A stretch of DNA of 12,491 nt from Clostridia bacterium (GTDB lineage: Bacteria; Bacillota; Clostridia; Oscillospirales; CAG-272): positions 1-12,491 of the forward strand of contig JAGBXH010000378.1 in assembly GCA_017629395.1 (NCBI GenBank), written 5' to 3'. Positions 1 to 5,968 of this stretch are shown one piece after another. The translations under genes and the position numbers were made by a program. The notes under the pieces were generated by a model, which did not search any database, was not told the DNA's origin, and saw only the letters and a program-made list of their open reading frames with translations. The stretch's first letter is position 1. Every line of letters starts with the position of its first letter.

Positions 1-351
1 AACGCAGGCCCCGACTTCACCTGGGATACCTACAATAAGCTTCCTGCATACGGCTTTAACGGCATTCCCGTCGCGCTGCTTGCAAGCAGTAATCCGTTGG
101 GCGTTATCTTCAGCTCGGTGTTCTTGCGCTACGTGGACTTGGGAGGATACTACCTGTCCGGTATGACGAACTACAACGAGTACGTTTCCGATATGATCGT
201 TGCGGTCATCGTTTACTTTGCAGGCTTCTCGATGCTGATCAAAATGCTGCTTTCCAGACGCAAGGCAGCCAAGGCACAGGAAAAAGCGCAAATTGCCCAG
301 GAAGAGCAACCTGATGCCAATACCGAAGGGAAGGAGGAGAAGGATCAATGA
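1..351 (+). CDS. ABC transporter permease, C-terminal part (nucleoside/BmpA-type importer)
   Basis: The reading frame is open from the first base, so only the last 116 codons are present and the start lies outside the window. The segment GFNGIPVALLASSNPLG followed by a hydrophobic stretch is typical of one membrane subunit of BmpA/Nup-type importers (the YufP/NupP group), which take up nucleosides using an extracytoplasmic lipoprotein and an ABC ATPase. A second membrane segment (about MIVAVIVYFAGFSMLI) is followed by a long, charged cytoplasmic tail rich in Lys, Glu, Gln and Ala. The stop codon overlaps the next permease start as ATGA, so the two subunits are probably translationally coupled. 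Substrate specificity is inferred from family and context only; the ATPase and binding protein would lie upstream, outside the window. Confidence 0.85.
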   Translation, partial: NAGPDFTWDTYNKLPAYGFNGIPVALLASSNPLGVIFSSVFLRYVDLGGYYLSGMTNYNEYVSDMIVAVIVYFAGFSMLIKMLLSRRKAAKAQEKAQIAQEEQPDANTEGKEEKDQ

Positions 352-1319
352 CATTTCTCATTCAACAAACGTTGATCTATACCATTCCTTTGATGATCGT
401 GGCGCTTGCCGGTGTGTTTGCCGAGCGCAGCGGTATTATCAACATTGCCCTTGACGGTATGATGATCTTTGGCTCCTTTATGGGAGCGGTTGCGGTCAAA
501 ATCATGCAAGAGGGTGATATGTTCGGAAATACGCAAGTGATTTATATCATTGCCATGCTGGTCGCTGCTCTCTCGGGTGCTGCATTCTCGCTGCTGTTGT
601 CCTTCTCTGCCATCAATCTTAAGGCAGACCAGACCATCGGTGGTACGGCGCTGAACCTGTTGGCTCCTGCGGTTACGCTGCTGATCGTCAAAATCGTTTC
701 CATGCAGGACAGACTGAATATGCCCAAGAGCCTTGGTTTTATCATTTTCAACGAAGATATTCCCACGGTATTCAAGCCTTTCTTTGATAAAATGTTCATT
801 TCCACGTATATTGTCATCGGCTTGTTTGTGGTGCTTTCCATTCTGCTTTACAAGACCAAGTACGGCTTGCGTCTGCGTGCGTGCGGTGAGCATCCGCAGG
901 CAGCGGACAGCGTGGGTATCAACGTCAAGGGCATGAGATACCTGGGCACCACCGTTTCGGGTGCTTTAGCGGGCATGGGCGGTTACATCTACATCGCCAC
1001 CACTGCCAGCGGTACTGCCGAGGGCACGGTTGCGGGCATGGGCTTTTTGGCACTTGCCATCATGATCTTCGGTAACTGGAAGCCCATAGGCATCGCGGTT
1101 GGCTCGCTTTTATTCGGCTTGCTCAAGTGCATTGGTGCAACCTATTCGCAGCTGGACCTCAACGGTGACGGTGTCAAGCTGCTGGCAGAATTGGGACTGC
1201 CGTCCTATTTCTACTATATGATTCCCTACGTGGTCGTGCTGATCGTTCTGGCGTTCACCTCCAAGAAGTCGCGCGCACCCAAGGCAGAGGGTATTCCTTA
1301 CGATAAGGGACAAAGATAA
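348..1319 (+). CDS. ABC transporter permease (nucleoside/BmpA-type importer, second membrane subunit)
   Basis: A 323-residue polytopic membrane protein of the branched-chain amino acid/ribose-type permease family, closest in look to the YufQ/NupQ subunit of nucleoside importers. Recognisable parts are the N-terminal AERSGIINIALDGMM motif, the QTIGGTALNLLAPA segment, and the cytoplasmic coupling loop LRACGEHPQAADSVGINV that contacts the ATPase, followed by SGALAGMGG. Its length is normal for the family. The ATG overlaps the upstream stop by 4 nt and is preceded by a strong purine-rich ribosome binding site (GGAGGAG around 334-340). It is the last gene of its operon, with a strong terminator starting 12 nt after the stop codon. 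Nucleoside as the substrate is inference; related permeases may carry other small molecules. Confidence 0.88.
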   Translation: MTFLIQQTLIYTIPLMIVALAGVFAERSGIINIALDGMMIFGSFMGAVAVKIMQEGDMFGNTQVIYIIAMLVAALSGAAFSLLLSFSAINLKADQTIGGTALNLLAPAVTLLIVKIVSMQDRLNMPKSLGFIIFNEDIPTVFKPFFDKMFISTYIVIGLFVVLSILLYKTKYGLRLRACGEHPQAADSVGINVKGMRYLGTTVSGALAGMGGYIYIATTASGTAEGTVAGMGFLALAIMIFGNWKPIGIAVGSLLFGLLKCIGATYSQLDLNGDGVKLLAELGLPSYFYYMIPYVVVLIVLAFTSKKSRAPKAEGIPYDKGQR

Positions 1320-1331
1320 GATTTTAGTCTT

Positions 1332-1364
1332 GGCGGCAAGCATTTTGCTTGCCGCCTTTTCTTT
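1332..1364 (+). terminator. Rho-independent terminator of the ABC importer operon
   Basis: A perfect 11-bp stem (GGCGGCAAGCA at 1332-1342 with TGCTTGCCGCC at 1346-1356) closes a TTT loop and is followed by TTTTCTTT. It lies just after the second permease and separates it from spoVT. Confidence 0.95.
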
Positions 1365-1473
1365 GTCAAAAAAATCCACGCACGTATTTGGATAAAATTC
1401 GTGAATTCTTCTAATAATATCTTTGGAAATCACCAAATCAGTGAAATTTTGATGTATGGAAAGGTTTATATAT

Positions 1474-2028
1474 ATGAAAGCAACCGGTATTGTGAGAAGA
1501 ATTGACGACCTTGGCAGGGTCGTCATCCCCAAGGAGATCAGACGCACCATGCGCATCCGTGAGGGCGATCCGTTGGAAATATTTACCGACCGCGAGGGGG
1601 AGGTTATCTTCAAAAAGTACTCGCCGATCGGCGAGCTTGCATCCTTTGCGGGGCAGTATGCAGAAACGCTGCACAAGATCTGCGGTCTTGGCGTGGTGAT
1701 CTGCGACCGCGATGCGGTCATTGCCACGGCAGGCGTGCCGCGTAAGGAATATGCGGACAAGGCGCTTTCCGAGGAGCTGGAGAACGTCATTGAGGGAAGA
1801 GGACTGTATCTGTGGCGGCAGGGCGAGGAAAAGTATCCTATCATTGCGCAGGAGACCGCGCATTACGTCAGCTGTGCAATGCCCATCATCAGCGAGGGCG
1901 ATATCGTGGGCTGCGTGGTATCCGTTGCGGATAAGGTGCAGGACAGAGCGGGCGAGGTGCACAGCGACGTGGAATGCAAGCTGGTGCAAACTGCAGCAAG
2001 CTTCCTGGGCAGACAGCTGGAGGGGTAA
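1474..2028 (+). CDS. spoVT: Stage V sporulation protein T, AbrB-family transcription factor
   Basis: SpoVT is a DNA-binding regulator that adjusts forespore gene expression late in sporulation in Bacillus and many Clostridia. The 184-residue product begins MKATGIVRRIDDLGRVVIP, a near-perfect match to the swapped-hairpin AbrB DNA-binding domain (about residues 1-50, ending near EVIFKKYSPIGEL). A C-terminal GAF-like domain of about 130 residues follows and ends AASFLGRQLEG. I chose ATG 1474 because family members start exactly at MKATGIV and GGAAAGG (1458-1464) sits 9 nt upstream; an in-frame ATG at 1456 would add six unrelated residues. The gene is a single unit between two terminators. The upstream 110 bp is AT-rich; only a weak sigma-A-like pair is visible (TTGGAT 1388-1393, 18-nt gap, TAATAA 1412-1417), and I could not fit a convincing sigma-G promoter. 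Confidence 0.96.
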   Translation: MKATGIVRRIDDLGRVVIPKEIRRTMRIREGDPLEIFTDREGEVIFKKYSPIGELASFAGQYAETLHKICGLGVVICDRDAVIATAGVPRKEYADKALSEELENVIEGRGLYLWRQGEEKYPIIAQETAHYVSCAMPIISEGDIVGCVVSVADKVQDRAGEVHSDVECKLVQTAASFLGRQLEG

Positions 2029-2033
2029 TGAAA

Positions 2034-2068
2034 ACGTGGGAGGATCAAGTGACCCTCCCGCGTTTTTT
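2034..2068 (+). terminator. Rho-independent terminator of spoVT
   Basis: An imperfect stem of about 13 bp pairs ACGTGGGAGGATCA (2034-2047) with TGACCCTCCCGCGT (2050-2063), with one A/C mismatch and one G-T pair. It is followed by a run of T. It begins 5 nt after the spoVT stop codon. Confidence 0.9.
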
Positions 2069-2101
2069 CTGTGGATCATGCATGAATTTGTCGACAAAGG
2101 C

Positions 2102-2130
2102 TTGATTTTTGGCGTGATATTTGATATAAT
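2102..2130 (+). promoter_or_regulatory. Sigma-A-type promoter for the dCMP deaminase-tsaD operon
   Basis: TTGATT (2102-2107) and a perfect TATAAT (2125-2130) are separated by 17 nt, and TG at 2122-2123 gives an extended -10. Transcription would begin near 2137, leaving a leader of about 55 nt. Confidence 0.85.
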
Positions 2131-2148
2131 AAAATGAATGATTATATC

Positions 2149-2179
2149 TTGGGGGAGTGTAGCCATACGGCTTTCCCAA
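2149..2179 (+). promoter_or_regulatory. Leader stem-loop just upstream of the dCMP deaminase ribosome binding site
   Basis: TTGGGGGA (2149-2156) can pair with TTTCCCAA (2172-2179) using two G-U pairs. Inside it, GCC (2162-2164) pairs with GGC (2169-2171) around an ATAC loop. The helix ends one base before the AGGAG at 2181-2185. No T-run follows, so it is not a terminator; an effect on mRNA stability or translation is possible but unproven. Confidence 0.5.
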
Positions 2180-2191
2180 AAGGAGTTACAT

Positions 2192-2680
2192 ATGGACAGA
2201 GTTTCCAAGCACAATTATTATTTGGACATTGCGCAAACTGTTGCCGAGCGCAGCACCTGCTTGCGCAAAAAATACGGCTCGATCATCGTCAAGAATGACG
2301 TCATCGTGTCTACGGGCTACAACGGCTCGCCCAGAGGCAGAAAGAACTGCTCGGATATTTCCTACTGTATGAGAGAGCATTTGCAGATCCCGCGCGGTGA
2401 GAGATACGAGCTTTGCCGCTCGGTGCACGGTGAGGCGAATGCTATTATTGCGGCGTCTCGCGAGCAGATGCTGGGCGCGGATCTGTATATGGCGTGCGTG
2501 GATCCCAAGGACGGCTCTATTGTGGGCGGCACCTGCTCCTGCATGATGTGCAAGCGCATGGTCATCAACGCGGGCATTGCACGCGTGATTATCCGCGACA
2601 CCAAGGATGAATTCCGCATCATTGAGGTGGGCGAGTGGATCGAAAACGACGACTCCTTGAGCGGTCAGTTTGGGTATTGA
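2192..2680 (+). CDS. Deoxycytidylate (dCMP) deaminase family protein
   Basis: Zinc-dependent deaminases of this family convert dCMP to dUMP, feeding thymidylate synthesis; ComEB of Bacillus is a relative. The 162-residue product has the family layout: YNGSPRGRKNC near residues 43-53, GERYELCRSVHGEANAI near 69-85, and CSCMMCKRMVINAGI near 115-129. His79, Cys117 and Cys120 would bind zinc and Glu81 would be the proton shuttle. Two motif positions differ from the usual form: HGE instead of HAE, and SCxxC instead of PCxxC. Further cysteines (23, 53, 59, 75) could form a second metal site. ATG 2192 is chosen because AGGAG lies 6 nt upstream; the frame opens earlier, at 2138, without a ribosome site. 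It is the first gene of its operon, 14 nt before the lipoprotein. The substrate could be another cytidine derivative. Confidence 0.87.
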   Translation: MDRVSKHNYYLDIAQTVAERSTCLRKKYGSIIVKNDVIVSTGYNGSPRGRKNCSDISYCMREHLQIPRGERYELCRSVHGEANAIIAASREQMLGADLYMACVDPKDGSIVGGTCSCMMCKRMVINAGIARVIIRDTKDEFRIIEVGEWIENDDSLSGQFGY

Positions 2681-2694
2681 TTAAGAGGTCACAG

Positions 2695-3366
2695 ATGAGT
2701 ATTAAGAGAGCATTACTTGCCCTTTCTGCGCTGCTTTTGGCAATCAGCCTTTGCGCTTGTTCGGGCACCAAGATCAACTATAACGGGGAAAATGGCAGCT
2801 ACACCGATAAAAAGGGTAACGAATATCTGCGTGCACCCTCTGCCTACGAGCCTGTTTCCTATGAGACCGATAAGCCCTTTGGCACGCTGATCGCGGGGAT
2901 CGGTGAGTTTACACTTTACCGTATTGCGGGTGCAGAGGACGGCGAATGGGTGACGACAGCTGACGGCGACGTGCTGTACAAGCAGGGCATCAAGCTGCCC
3001 GAGCTGCAAGAATTCGGCACGACGCATATTTACGTTTGCCGCGAGGGCGAGAAGATCCATGCCTTTGCCAACATTCAGAAGAGCGCGGAGATAGCGGAGA
3101 TCATCAAGGCATATACCGAGGGCGAGAGCATTCCGTATCCCAACAAAATGGCTGAAAAGAGCCTGCGCCTGCGCTTTGCTTCGGACGCGTATCCCTTCCT
3201 TTACTACCGTCTGACCTATCTGGAGTATGCAAGCGACGTGATCGTATATACGACGGATGCGGAAGGCAAGGAGATCGAAACCAATTGCGGCAAGTATTTT
3301 ATTTATAACAGAGATGAGGGCAGATGTGTTCCCGTCGGGGACGTGGTGCACACCTACGTAGAATAA
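2695..3366 (+). CDS. Putative lipoprotein of unknown function
   Basis: I do not recognise this family. The 223-residue product begins with a clear lipoprotein signal: Lys-Arg at residues 4-5, a hydrophobic core, and the lipobox Leu-Cys-Ala-Cys with Cys22 as the acylated residue. The mature part is hydrophilic, with many Tyr, Glu and Lys, and no membrane segment. It contains a stretch resembling a small beta-rich domain (FGTLIAGIGEFTLYRIAGA) and no obvious catalytic motif. ATG 2695 is preceded by AGAGGT 5 nt upstream and is the only start that gives a proper signal peptide; the frame extends back to 2635 inside the previous gene. The stop overlaps the rimI start by one base (TAATG), so it belongs to the same operon. 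A membrane-anchored role on the outer face is inferred from the signal alone. Confidence 0.82.
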   Translation: MSIKRALLALSALLLAISLCACSGTKINYNGENGSYTDKKGNEYLRAPSAYEPVSYETDKPFGTLIAGIGEFTLYRIAGAEDGEWVTTADGDVLYKQGIKLPELQEFGTTHIYVCREGEKIHAFANIQKSAEIAEIIKAYTEGESIPYPNKMAEKSLRLRFASDAYPFLYYRLTYLEYASDVIVYTTDAEGKEIETNCGKYFIYNRDEGRCVPVGDVVHTYVE

Positions 3367-3827
3367 TGGAACAGAACGTAAAGAAAAAGAGAATTTACAC
3401 AAAGCCCATGACAGCGGAGCACATCCCTGAGGTTGCTGCGCTGGAAAAGCTGTGCTTTTCCGCTCCCTGGAGCGCGCAGAGCCTGGAGCTTTTAACGCGC
3501 GAGGGCATCGGTACGGGTGTAGTATATATCGAGGACGGTAAGGTGGTTGCGTACGGAGGAATGCTGTGCGTGGTGGATCAGGGACAGATCACCAATATTG
3601 CCGTGCATCCCGATTATCGCCGCCGCGGCATTGGTCGTGCCATTGTGGGTGCGCTGCTCAAGATCGCCGTGGACGAGAGATTTGAGGAGGTCACCCTGGA
3701 GGTGCGCAAATCCAACGAGGCGGCGCAGGCGTTGTATCGCGGTATGGGATTTCGCGCCATTGCCACGCGTCCCGGATTTTATTCCAAGCCTACCGAGGAC
3801 GGCGTGATCATGACGGCATATCTGTAA
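3366..3827 (+). CDS. rimI: Ribosomal protein S18 alanine N-acetyltransferase (GNAT family)
   Basis: RimI transfers an acetyl group from acetyl-CoA to the N-terminal alanine of ribosomal protein S18. The 153-residue product is a single GNAT domain. It has the opening KPMTAEHIPEVAALEKLCF, the acetyl-CoA loop RRRGIG (residues 85-90) after ITNIAVHPDY, the LEVRKSNEAAQALYRGMGF segment (Glu112 as the likely general base), and the closing GFYSKPTEDGVIM region with a Tyr. Start 3366 overlaps the lipoprotein stop by one base; it has no good ribosome site of its own, suggesting translational coupling. A start at 3324 would add an Arg-rich stretch not seen in RimI. The neighbour tsaD supports the call, since rimI commonly sits beside t6A genes; tsaB and tsaE are not in the window. 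Confidence 0.93.
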   Translation: MEQNVKKKRIYTKPMTAEHIPEVAALEKLCFSAPWSAQSLELLTREGIGTGVVYIEDGKVVAYGGMLCVVDQGQITNIAVHPDYRRRGIGRAIVGALLKIAVDERFEEVTLEVRKSNEAAQALYRGMGFRAIATRPGFYSKPTEDGVIMTAYL

Positions 3828-3851
3828 GTCTATTGAGAATACGGAGAGATT

Positions 3852-4859
3852 ATGTACATTTTCGGAATGGAAAGCTCCTGCGATGAAACCTCTGCGGCTA
3901 TCGTGCATGCGGACGAGGCAGGAAATTTAACAATCAAGGCAAATATCGTGGCGTCGCAGGTGGACGTGCACCGTCTGTACGGTGGCGTCGTACCCGAGAT
4001 CGCAAGCCGCGCTCACGTGGAGGCGGTCTCGCGCATCACCAAGGAGGCACTTGACACGGCAGGCATCGGGATCAAGGATCTTGATTGCGTGGCAGTTACG
4101 GCAAATCCCGGGCTGATCGGTGCTTTGCTGGTGGGCGTCAATTTTGCAAAATCCTTTGCGTTTGCAAACAATATTCCGCTTGTGGCGGTCAACCACATCC
4201 ATGCCCACGTGGGTGCTGCGTATCTGGCGCACCCGGGGCTGCGTGCTCCGTACGTGGCGTTGGTGGTTTCGGGCGGTCACACGCAGTTTTACCGAGTGGA
4301 CACCGACACGGACTATACAGAGATCGGTGGTACGCGCGATGACGCAGCAGGCGAGTCGTTTGACAAGGTGGGACGCGTGATCGGTATGCCGTACCCCGGC
4401 GGTGCTGCGCTGGACAAGCTGGCTTATGAGGGCGATCCCACGGCATTTTCGCTGCCTTCTCCTGCGCTGGCGGGAGATAGCCCGGATTTTTCCTTCTCGG
4501 GCATCAAGACCGCAGCGCTGAATCTCATCAACGGTGCGCGTCAGCGCGGCGAGGAGCTCTGTGCTGCCGATATGGCGGCAAGCTACACAACAACCATCGT
4601 CAAGGGCATTGTCAAGCAGACCGAAAAGGTGCTTGCGCAGACCGGCACCAAGACCTTGGTGCTGGCAGGCGGTGTGGCAGCAAATTCGCACCTGCGTCGC
4701 GCACTGCAGGAGCTGTGTGACAAGCATCGGGTCACGCTTGCCGTGCCTCCCGTCTCACTTTGCGGAGATAACGGGGCTATGGTTGCAGCGGCAGGGTACT
4801 TTGCTTTTTGCAACGGTGAAAGAGCGGGAACAGACCTCAACGCAAGCGCGTACGACTGA
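3852..4859 (+). CDS. tsaD: tRNA N6-adenosine threonylcarbamoyltransferase
   Basis: TsaD (formerly Gcp/YgjD) acts with TsaB and TsaE to transfer threonylcarbamoyl to A37 of ANN-decoding tRNAs, making t6A. The 335-residue length is normal. Visible motifs are MESSCDETSAAIV at residues 6-18, the metal-binding NHIHAH (His115 and His119), SGGHTQ at 140-145, DDAAGESFDKVGR near 163-175, LAGGVAAN at 271-278, and CGDNGAM with Asp296 as the third metal ligand. GGAG at 3843-3846 gives 5-nt spacing to the ATG. It is the last gene of the operon that begins at 2192, 24 nt after rimI. I see no convincing terminator after it before the DnaA-box cluster, so readthrough towards rex is possible. Confidence 0.97.
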   Translation: MYIFGMESSCDETSAAIVHADEAGNLTIKANIVASQVDVHRLYGGVVPEIASRAHVEAVSRITKEALDTAGIGIKDLDCVAVTANPGLIGALLVGVNFAKSFAFANNIPLVAVNHIHAHVGAAYLAHPGLRAPYVALVVSGGHTQFYRVDTDTDYTEIGGTRDDAAGESFDKVGRVIGMPYPGGAALDKLAYEGDPTAFSLPSPALAGDSPDFSFSGIKTAALNLINGARQRGEELCAADMAASYTTTIVKGIVKQTEKVLAQTGTKTLVLAGGVAANSHLRRALQELCDKHRVTLAVPPVSLCGDNGAMVAAAGYFAFCNGERAGTDLNASAYD

Positions 4860-4956
4860 TCGGCGAACTGCTTGTCAACCCCTTTTTCTGAAAAAAATCA
4901 CTTTCGTGAAAACGCCGAAAATATGTGCGCTTTCTATGAAAAAATAGTCTACAGGG

Positions 4957-5105
4957 TTTTCCACACAAGTTTTCAACAGGCTGTGGAAAACACGGTGGAA
5001 AACTGTATTATACAAGAATTTATGCATGGAAAAACGTGGAAAAAAACCGAAAAATGTCGATGCTGCAAGCAAAACTGTGGATAAGCCTGTGGAAACTGTG
5101 GAAAA
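4957..5105 (+). promoter_or_regulatory. Cluster of DnaA boxes between tsaD and rex
   Basis: This non-coding stretch repeats the core TGTGGA(A/T)AA or its complement. Relative to TTATCCACA there is a perfect box at 5076-5084 (minus), TTTTCCACA at 4957-4965 (plus), and its complement TGTGGAAAA at 4982-4990 and 5097-5105. Weaker two-mismatch copies lie at 4970-4978, 4994-5002, 5035-5043 and 5088-5096. Start-to-start steps are 13, 12, 12, 41, 41, 12 and 9 bp. The first two point right and the rest left. Such clusters bind DnaA at origins, at titration sites and at DnaA-controlled promoters. No dnaA, dnaN or rpmH lies nearby and I see no clear unwinding element, so a regulatory or titration site is likelier than oriC. 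Binding itself is inference. Confidence 0.75.
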
Positions 5106-5214
5106 CTTTATGCAGTTTTTGGGTTGTTGAAAACTCCGGAGCTTATCAAAGCGTGTAGAAAAGTCAAAAATTTAACGGGAGAATTTATCGTCGTTTTTCA
5201 CAAAAAGACTACTT

Positions 5215-5221
5215 GGGAGGT
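5215..5221 (+). promoter_or_regulatory. rex: Ribosome binding site that sets the rex TTG start
   Basis: GGGAGGT lies 7 nt upstream of TTG 5229. No other in-frame start between here and the conserved Rex DNA-binding domain has a ribosome site, so this decides the unusual start codon. Confidence 0.8.
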
Positions 5222-5228
5222 AGATATT

Positions 5229-5966
5229 TTGGCATACGAAGAACTGGAAAAGCAACAAGGTGAATACACTGATGCTCATAAGGAGCATGGGACAAAGCCC
5301 TATATTTCCCCTGCCGTTGTGCGCAGATTGCCGCGTTATTATCGCTATTTGCGCGAGCTTCTGACGCAGGGAATTACCCGTATCAGCTCAAGTGAGCTGT
5401 CCGCGCGTATGAACGTGACCGCCTCGCAGATCCGTCAGGATCTCAATTGTTTTGGCGGCTTCGGTCAGCAGGGATATGGGTATAACGTGCACTATCTGTT
5501 TACCTGTATCAGCGAGATCTTGGGCGTTGGTGCGGGTTTTCACGCCATTATCATCGGTGCGGGTGATCTTGGTCGCGCGCTGGTGCACCTTTCCATGTTT
5601 GAAAAGCGCGGCGTGGATATTCTTGGCATGTTTGACTCCGATCCCGGCTTGGAGGGCACTCCCGTTGCAGGTGTGACCATTTATTCGCTGGACAAGTTAG
5701 AGCAGTTCTGTGCGCAAAATCAGGTCGATATTGCTGTGCTGACGCTGCCCAAGGAGGACGTGCCTGCCGTTGCGGAGCGACTTGTCAAATGCGGTGTCAA
5801 GGGGCTTTGGAATTATATGGGCGTTGAGCTGGACTACAGCAGAGACGATATCGTGATTGAAAACGTGCACCTTGGCGACTCTCTTATGATCCTCAATTAC
5901 GAGATCTGCCGCAATATGGAGAAAAAGCAAGAGGCAGCCGTCTGGCAGCCCGATGACGAGGAGTAA
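5229..5966 (+). CDS. rex: Redox-sensing transcriptional repressor Rex
   Basis: Rex senses the NADH/NAD+ ratio and represses fermentation and respiration genes until NADH releases it from DNA. The 245-residue product has an N-terminal winged-helix domain (about residues 28-88: VVRRLPRYYRYL, then SSSELSARMNVTASQIRQDL and FGGFGQQGYGYNV). A Rossmann domain follows with the dinucleotide loop GAGDLG at 110-115, and then a C-terminal swap helix. The start is TTG, preceded by GGGAGGT. Before the conserved ISPAVVRRLP there are about 26 extra hydrophilic residues, more than in usual Rex proteins; no in-frame start codon lies closer to the domain. The acidic tail QPDDEE is also extra. It leads a tight rex-dnaD-dnaC-like run, 2 nt from the next start, and sits downstream of the DnaA-box cluster. 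Confidence 0.96.
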   Translation: MAYEELEKQQGEYTDAHKEHGTKPYISPAVVRRLPRYYRYLRELLTQGITRISSSELSARMNVTASQIRQDLNCFGGFGQQGYGYNVHYLFTCISEILGVGAGFHAIIIGAGDLGRALVHLSMFEKRGVDILGMFDSDPGLEGTPVAGVTIYSLDKLEQFCAQNQVDIAVLTLPKEDVPAVAERLVKCGVKGLWNYMGVELDYSRDDIVIENVHLGDSLMILNYEICRNMEKKQEAAVWQPDDEE

Positions 5967-5968
5967 CT

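Larger units (their letters stand above)
4860..5228. other. 369-bp intergenic region, tsaD to rex
   Basis: No gene is supported here. The first 97 bp are AT-rich with A and T tracts but no good terminator hairpin. The middle holds the DnaA-box cluster. The last 120 bp form the rex leader. I found no clear sigma-A promoter; TATTAT at 5006-5011 is a possible -10 but lacks a matching -35. A half of a Rex operator, TTTCACAA (5196-5203), lies just upstream of the rex ribosome site without its partner half. Confidence 0.7.

Noticed and set aside
1402..1431. Sigma-G promoter for spoVT
   Set aside because: TGAATT at 1402-1407 resembles a sigma-G -35, but no CATACTA-like -10 is found 17-18 nt downstream.
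4189..4727. Long antisense open frames opposite tsaD
   Set aside because: They follow from codon bias of the real gene on the plus strand, with no ribosome sites or recognisable domains.
4872..5084. Small open frame of about 70 codons within the tsaD-rex gap
   Set aside because: It runs through the DnaA-box repeats, has no ribosome site and encodes a low-quality sequence; it is best seen as chance.
4957..5105. The DnaA-box cluster as the chromosomal origin oriC
   Set aside because: No dnaA, dnaN, rpmH or other typical origin neighbours, and no clear AT-rich unwinding element or DnaA-trio repeat beside the boxes. A regulatory or titration site fits better.
5196..5203. Rex operator in the rex leader
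   Set aside because: TTTCACAA matches one half of the Rex site, but the opposite half (TTGTGAA) is not present at the expected spacing.
5124..5228. Longer rex start at TTG 5124
   Set aside because: No ribosome site precedes it, the added 35 residues are unlike Rex, and GGGAGGT before TTG 5229 gives a much better start.
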